Part shown: piece after piece, positions 57,268-64,000 of the stretch | How the letters are laid out: every line of letters begins with the position of its first letter | Numbering within the stretch: position 1 is the stretch's first letter | From: Syncephalis fuscata | Taxonomy: Eukaryota > Zoopagomycota > Zoopagomycetes > Zoopagales > Piptocephalidaceae | Length of the DNA stretch: 64,000 bases | Direction: 5' to 3' | Assembly (NCBI GenBank): GCA_025786725.1 | Contig: JAHLTZ010000016.1 | Span: 310,001-374,000 of the forward strand | Translations under genes and position numbers: made by a program | Notes under the pieces: generated by a model | What the model was told of the DNA's origin: nothing | The model's database searches: none | What the model saw: only the letters and a program-made list of their open reading frames with translations

Positions 57268-60200
57268 ATGGGTGCAGCAGAAAGTAAGCTTGCATTTCGT
57301 AAAAGCATATTTCGTTTGGCCGAGGAACAGGTAAGATAGAGTTTATTAGTGCACTATAGACAGCAGAGGGGAACAAGTATTGTAGGGTTGAATTGACACT
57401 AACCTATGAATCTATTACACACCTCCTTTCTATAGCGTATACCTAAAGATAACGATGCTTTCTGGTCACAGGTAATAACCAATAGAGCGATAGTAGCGGT
57501 AGTAGGAATAGGAGGATAATAAGCATTGAAGCCATAAGTTACTGTTCAGTTCATACTAATCGTTTTTGTATTGGTAATATAGTTTTGGACGGTGCCTGAA
57601 AATGCTGAAGATGTATTTGCCCTAGTGACCCCCGTTGATATTCGACGTATACGTGATCAGTCACGTAGTAACTTTATTACATTAATAGAGAAGGTATGTA
57701 GACGTGTATTCGATATAGACTATAGACTATAGACTATAGAGTATTTATACTGTTAATAGACTATTGATCAAATGCTACGGATTATGCATGCCCCCGGCTA
57801 TCCATCGCCTGTACATTCAGTTGAGGCCTTGTTGAATACAATACGTTTATTGACTCGGTTACTGCCATTTCTATTTGAAATGATGCCTGATGATGCACTT
57901 GAATCCAAGCTATTTTGGACAAAGAGTAGCGATGATGCTAATGTTAATAGCAATAATTCAATGGTAATTAACATAAATAATAGTATAGTATAGCCAAGTA
58001 GCTTATAATATGTTATAAAAGAAGAATGAATTATTAGGCGAACAATTAATGATAGCAGCTATTGATTTGTTATTTCTTAAAGAATTAACCCTGCCATCTA
58101 CTGAAGCAACTCGTCAAAGCAGAGTTAACTATTTGATATGGTACTGTTATATATATATATATATATGTTATAGTTCATTATAATAAAATTAACCTATATG
58201 TATATTAGGGAACGAGGTATTGCCATGAAGAACGATGTTATATTGTCAAAGGAAATACAACAACATCGAATTGAAGTACTTCGTCTAGTTCTATGTCTAT
58301 TATCCAAGGCTATGTATGCCACACCTGGTAATCTATTGAATTGTATATTAATATTATTCCATGCTTACCATGACTAGATGGTCATAAGAAAAATCGGTGG
58401 TTGACAACTGTATCGGCTTGTACGGATAAAAAAGCCAAAATGGCATTGCTATGTAGTCTATTAAATACAGTAGCCAATTATGGTAGTGGTCGATGGCAAT
58501 TACCGTAAGTTGTTTCTAGTATATATATATATATATATATAAAAAGTAGATTATTAAATAATTCATTTAGTTATCAACACGTCATGTTTCATGATAATCA
58601 ACAACAATTGGCCACATTATCTGCTCAAGTATTATTGGTATTATTGGATCAACAAGTTGTATATAGTCAAGACTTTTTATTGGCCTCTCCTACACAATCA
58701 CTTTTCTCAATTACTGGTGGAGATGACGATGACGATGAAGATGAAGATGAAGGTGGTGGAAGACAAGAAATGCAGGAAAGTGATGCTGTGCCATTAGTAT
58801 CACGTTCTAGAAATCCCTCTACTATATCTGAAGTATCTACAGCTGTGTAAGTTTAACGGTTAAATATATACACTAAAGACTAATAGTTTATAATTAGATC
58901 TAGCCATTCTGCTAAAGTAAGTTATTGTATAATCAATAATTAATAATCAATAATTAATAATACGGTTTAAATAGGACAATTTATTCCAATTTTATTTGGC
59001 TCGTTTACATCGACCTCAAGATTTACAATATTTGTCTGATGAACTTTATCGTATTATTAGTCAACCACTAAAGGTATGAATATAAATAGATGGTTGATTT
59101 ATATCCATATTTAATGTCATATAGGCTAGAAATAGTTACTTGCCCAATTCAGCTCAGCCGGTTACTTTTCAATTAGAAGCTATTCTATTATTTTGGCATT
59201 TATATCTAAACAACGAGGTAATAATGATATTATGTTGTATATATATATCATAGTATATTATAGAGTATATTATTAATATTAATACAATAACTATTAGAAA
59301 TTCAAACAACAAGTACTTAATACACATGTGGCTGATCTATCAATTGCTATACTTTATACGGCACTGGCTCATAAATTAGATCCAGGTATTATATTTATAT
59401 ATTATAGATTACTATTAAATATTTAACCATTAACTAATACTATTTATATAGCGCAAATAGGTCTAGTACGACTATGTGTCTGTGTATTGCAGTCGTTTTC
59501 GTCAGAACCCAAGTTTGGTAAAGCACTTAATAAGATATTTGTTGATGAAACAAATTTGCCTGCCGTTGCTCGAATTCCCTCTTTTAGTGGTACATTTGCC
59601 GATTACTTGATTATTGTAAGTAAATAGTAATATTAGTTTATTAATAGTATTAACTAATCATGATTATCCCATTAGTCGGTCAATACGCTGATTACATCAA
59701 CGCGTAACACACTTTCCAGTTTATATGAGCCACTTTTATCTATTCTCTGTAATCTATCCCCTATTTCATGAATGTGTCAGTTGTAGCAGCACACAAACTG
59801 GTACAATTACTTAACATATTCTCGTCACCTGCTATGCTATTGGCCGATCGACATCATCCACGTCGACTAATTCTAATGGCGGATACACTCGACCGTGTTG
59901 TGCAATACGGATTCAAAGGTAAATATACGATTATGAGTATAATATAGATTGATATCAACACTGTATAGATAATCCGCATGTAATCTATGCCATTGTGAGA
60001 GCCAATGATAAGATTAGACTATTAAAAAACTTTACTTTGAATCGCATTCGTCAAACTAACAACACAACGGTCATGGTCAGTCGTAGTGATAGCAATAGCC
60101 ATAGAGGTCGTGAAAATGAAGCGAATAGAGATGAACACCAAGAAGAAACAGAAATGGGAGAAGCAAACGTATCACCGTCATCTTCGGCCTCGACTACGCG

Positions 60201-60926
60201 TAGAACACATGATACTGCTCCATCACCGCTTTCTGCAAAAGCATTGGGCAAATTACCAGTTGGTACATTGCCTACTAGTACACCCAGTACACCCATCACA
60301 CCTATTACACCTACTTCAATCTATCTTGGTGGTAATAATACATCGAATAATTTTGTACCAACTGAAGAATGGGTAATTAGCTAATAGCAATCAATTTGTT
60401 AACTTGTACTGATATCGCATTGATATAGGTGGCTAGCTGGCTACCCAAAGTGAAATTAGATAGATTACTACACATGTTGGATGTTGTAGTGCCTCAAGTG
60501 GAAGCATTGTGCTCCAATGGACGTTTAACAAGTGATCAAGAGATATTGGTCCTGTTAAGATCAAGCGACTTATTGGAAGCAGTCTATCCTCGGCAAGAGG
60601 TGCCGTCCAATGGCGATAGCGATGAAGAGCAAAGGGAAAGGGAAGATGATACCAATACCGAAAAGACACAACTACCCACAAGACCATTTCAATGGAATAA
60701 TCGTGTAGCTCATTGGTGTCGGTCTCTATTATGGGGACATGTATATACAATGTATCGAGCACCGATTGGTCTATGGCAAGGTACTACAGTTCAGCTATTC
60801 CAAGTTAAATCAGCTATGACATCACCATCGAGCAGTACTATCACCAATAGCAGTACCCATGATAGTAGCAATGCTCCGACTGTGAACACCAGCAGTGATA
60901 ACACGAATACTAATACAAATCCTTGA
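57268..60926 (+). CDS. HID1: HID1 family protein (secretory pathway / dense-core granule factor)
   Basis: Sixteen exons: 57268-57330, 57436-57471, 57583-57693, 57760-57963, 58022-58140, 58209-58327, 58378-58504, 58571-58846, 58898-58916, 58975-59073, 59125-59217, 59298-59385, 59452-59615, 59676-59918, 59969-60372 and 60429-60926; 887 residues with one base added in the C4 run at 59758-59761. MGAAESKLAFRKSIFRL is the family's myristoylation-type N-terminus. FWTVPENAEDVFALVTPVDIRRIRD and MHAPGYPSPVHSVEALLNTIRLLTRLLPF are strongly conserved in HID-1/Dymeclin proteins. The protein is mostly helical repeats, with an acidic loop around exon 8. Animal HID-1 acts at the trans-Golgi in granule biogenesis; fission-yeast Hid1 (with Ftp105) is Golgi-associated. 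Exon 9 is only 19 nt. Confidence 0.93.
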
Positions 60927-61766
60927 ATGCATTACAATAAAGCCATTATTAATTCACGTGTAAAGTCAATTGTATAGATCATTCAATTTGTTGCCCATTT
61001 AAAGATTTCGGCTTGTTTGATGTCCATGTTTAACATCTTGTACGATCATTGAAATGATTCGACCAATAAAGCACCTTATCGCCCCTCAAATCAGCGCGCC
61101 CCATATTTTATTCGCCCCGCATGGACATAGTGATTGGGTTTTTGAACACTGTTACACACTCATGGGTGCTAGTAAGTAAGAGGCCAGGTATAGCAATTTA
61201 GCTTGAGGTAGCAGATACCGTACTTCAACGGCCTTTACTATTCAACTCAAACGCGTCCTTTTTTTTCGCTTTTTAAGCAATTTAATCATATATGAAACAC
61301 GTGAACCGTATCGGCTGCATGTTTATTAATACATTGATGGTGAATGTACCACGTGTAGGTTAGGCGTAATAATCTGGAGCACTTTTATACCAAAAGATGT
61401 CATTGTTTCTGCTTCACACTCTTCCTACGAGGAAAATTGAGCACCATCGTGGCTATTTGCCCATTACAATGTTTACAGATTGATTGAAATAAAAATAGAT
61501 CGTATATAGAAAGAGCGTCTTGTAGTATTTATTTGTTTCCATACTCAAAGTCCATCCTACCATTATCATTTCATTTATAAGTGGCATTTACAACCTCTGT
61601 TTAACGAATATCAGTGTGCCAGCAAATTTACGTTCTTATTACTCTTATTCACTTGACGATAACCGTGAATATTGATTCAATTTTAAATATATCTACATCT
61701 GCTGATTTACAGGATCTAAAACAAAACAATACTTATTAAAGCTCAAATCCAGGCTGCTCTACATCT
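60927..61766. other. Intergenic region upstream of the carboxylesterase
   Basis: 840 bases. It holds the HID1 3' region and the esterase promoter. No ORF, tRNA or repeat stands out. Confidence 0.5.
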
Positions 61767-64000
61767 ATGAAGCTATTAGCCGTTGCCATCGCAAGTCTGC
61801 TGGCTTGCCAAACAGAGGCTACGTCGCTTAAAGATGCACCAATGACAGATGCATTTGCGTTTTTTTCCAAACTTCAAGCACCTAGCGCGTATTATGGTGA
61901 CCGCGAATCTACATCGACCACCGATGATGATGTACTTGTAGTGCCAACGGAATACGGTAGAATAAGAGGCAAGATTGCTCGTATATCGTTGACTTCACGT
62001 GTAATGGACAAAGTACTTGGCTGGACGAATAAGTATAAACTTGATGCCAAACAATATCCGCGTTCTTTCCAAGGGTAAATAGGAGTGATGTTGTACATCG
62101 GTAACACTAACTAGTCTGTAGAATACCGTTTGCCGCGCCACCTATTGGCGAAAACCGTTTTAAACATCCACAGCCCTTTAATGCAAGCTGGGGTGGCATT
62201 AGAGCTGATGGTAGCACATATGGCAAAATACGCGATGCTACCGTCTTAGGCAATGAATGTCCACAGCCATTTCCGCCATTTTCACAAAGTGAAGACTGTC
62301 TCCACCTTAATGTATATACACCATCGGCCAAACGTATCAAGGAACTTGGCGGTCGAGTTGCTGTTATGTTTTGGCTATATCCGGGCGCGTATATTGTCGG
62401 CGGCTCCTATCAGTATGGCTTCTACGATGGCGCGTATTTAGCCGAGAAAAAAGACGTTATTGTAGTGACCTCGAACTATCGTATGGGACCACTTGGCTTC
62501 TTGGCGGCGAGCGATGACCATGCCAATGCGGGTATTGTCGACCAGGCAAAAGCACTAGAGTGGGTTAAGCGTAATATTGCTTCATTTGGTGGCGATCCGG
62601 ATAATATAACACTTTGGGGCCTAAGTGCCGGTGCTTACTCGGTGCTGATCCATATGACGTCGCCCGCCACACCGCCGGGTCTATTTCATCGGGCTATCAT
62701 GCAAAGTCCACCGATTGGTCATCGCGTTCGTTCACGACATGACATAGAAGCAGAGAATATGAAATTGGCCAAGCAGATGCGCTGTAGCATTCCAGTTAGT
62801 AGTGGAAATGTGATTGATATGGCTTGCCTGCAAAAAGTTTCATGGAAAGCAATCGTTGCTGCATCGGCATTATGTATCACTTATGGTACACCTGGTATTA
62901 AAGAAATCACCGATGAATTCAAGGTATTTGCGCGATTAAGTTTGCATTAGCCTAGACTAATTTGTGTTTTAGTGGTGGCCATATCGTGATGGTAAAATTA
63001 TTACTGATGAACCAAGAAATCTTATTTTATCAGGTCATTACAAAGATGTACCGATCATCATTGGATCCACCAAGTAAGCGACTAGCAATAGTTTAAATGT
63101 CATTTGTTTATTCATTTGTGTTAGAGATGAAGCAGGCCTATGGAGTATGCTATTTAGCCTACCAGTTATCAAAAAGGTTATTGGCTCGCACAACGATTAT
63201 ACGGTCAAAGGGTACATGGAACGTATTACCCGAGTGTTTGGTAATTTTTCTGAACAAGTAAGTATAAGCACATTTATTTTATTAGCAATATTGAATTATT
63301 TTTTAACAAAATATGCTATTAGTATTTGGAATTGTATCCAATCAAGAAAAATGATGTGGAAATCGAGGTGGAAACATCCAACGGTGGCACTGATATTGTC
63401 TGGCGTTGCCCAATCGACCGAGTAAGTCGATAGATAACTAGATATTGTTTAATCATTAACACATTTTTCCTCAAATTAATACAATCATTAGACAATGGCT
63501 TCAATAGCAAAACGTGGCGCGACCGTATACGTGTATGAATTTTTGCAGAAAAGCAAAAAGCCATGGTTTGGTAAGCAAAAACAGTTTATTTCAGAGTTAT
63601 CTACTAATACGTTTATTACAGGAATGTGCTTGCATCGTAGCTGCCACATGGGTGATTTAGTGCAGACATGGAAAAAAGATCACAATATAGTAAGTGCTGT
63701 ATTTACATACCAATATAATGTACTAACAACGTATGTTATATAGCTTCTTGATAAAGAACAAGAGAAAATTGGTGATGATATCCAAACTTATTGGACTAAT
63801 TTTGCCAAAACTGGTATGTAACGATTTGCGTCCTAAAATGTACTATACTAATGAGCATTCAAATTACTAGGTAATCCCAACACGGATATTCCATTAAGAA
63901 ATTCGTTACAAGAATCTCGACTGAACTGGCCTCGGTTTGATGAAAATAAGCGACTTCGTTTAAATCTCGACGATCAGCTAGCGGTGACTTCCAATAAATA
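61767..64000 (+). CDS. Secreted type-B carboxylesterase / cholinesterase-like protein (3' end outside window)
   Basis: Exons 61767-62074, 62122-62923, 62973-63073, 63125-63257, 63323-63421, 63492-63570, 63622-63689, 63744-63813 and 63871->64000, about 596 residues so far. The signal peptide MKLLAVAIASLLACQTEA precedes the mature enzyme. Conserved blocks: YGRIRGK, GIPFAAPPIGENRF, SEDCLHLNVYTP, NYRMGPLGFLA, NAGIVDQAKALEWVKRNIASFGGDPDNITLWG, nucleophile elbow GLSAGAYS, KDEAGLW (acidic residue) and SCHMGDL (catalytic His region). The usual oxyanion-hole HGGG is YPGA here (FWLYPGAYIVGGS), and the elbow has Leu instead of Glu. The fold and the Ser/Glu/His triad appear intact, so a secreted hydrolase is likely, with altered specificity or low activity possible. 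All exon phases agree. Confidence 0.92.

Noticed and set aside
1-64000. tRNA genes, rRNA, CRISPR arrays and transposons
   Set aside because: I saw no T-loop/anticodon combination, no rRNA blocks, no spaced direct repeats of CRISPR type and no transposase or reverse-transcriptase motif.

Overview
The window reads as nuclear DNA of an intron-rich, AT-rich fungus, probably from an early-diverging lineage. The pointers are PacC/Rim101-type triple C2H2 zinc-finger proteins, an FPK1/nrc-2-type AGC kinase, a HEK2-type KH protein, a fungal-length seryl-tRNA synthetase and NDUFA13, which implies respiratory complex I and excludes Saccharomyces-like yeasts. Introns are mostly 50-180 nt, GT-AG, with ctaat/ctaac-like branch sites. 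I cannot name the species.

Left part (1-43 kb). After the 3' end of a DDHD-domain phospholipase (1-1060), seven PacC-like zinc-finger genes occur within about 36 kb: three on the minus strand (1.6-2.9, 4.2-5.5, 7.5-9.4 kb), two on the plus strand (14.7-15.6, 19.3-22.0 kb) and two more on the minus strand (26.9-28.6, 35.7-37.0 kb). The noncoding stretches between them are long (up to 5.3 kb) and repeat-rich. Inside this island, at 24.5-25.3 kb, lies the most unusual object. A short signal-peptide exon with an upstream TATA box is followed by a chain of 3-nt exons separated by introns of 71-84 nt. This looks like a micro-exon gene encoding a small secreted, dibasic-processed peptide. A Ser-rich hypothetical protein (33.9-34.8 kb), an ASH2-type COMPASS subunit (38.7-42.3 kb) and a secreted or membrane hypothetical protein (42.9-44.0 kb) follow.

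Right part (44.9-64 kb). This is mostly a housekeeping block: HEK2-like KH protein, FPK1-like kinase (15 exons, including 8-nt and 18-nt exons), NSRP1-like splicing regulator, cytosolic seryl-tRNA synthetase, NDUFA13, HID1 and a secreted carboxylesterase cut by the window end. From the kinase rightward, intergenic gaps are a few hundred bases.

Eight places in seven genes, including the tRNA synthetase, need one extra base to restore an obvious reading frame, several of them at homopolymers. I read these as deletion-type consensus errors in the assembly rather than biology. Gene spans are given start to end; the exon coordinates I derived are in each entry.
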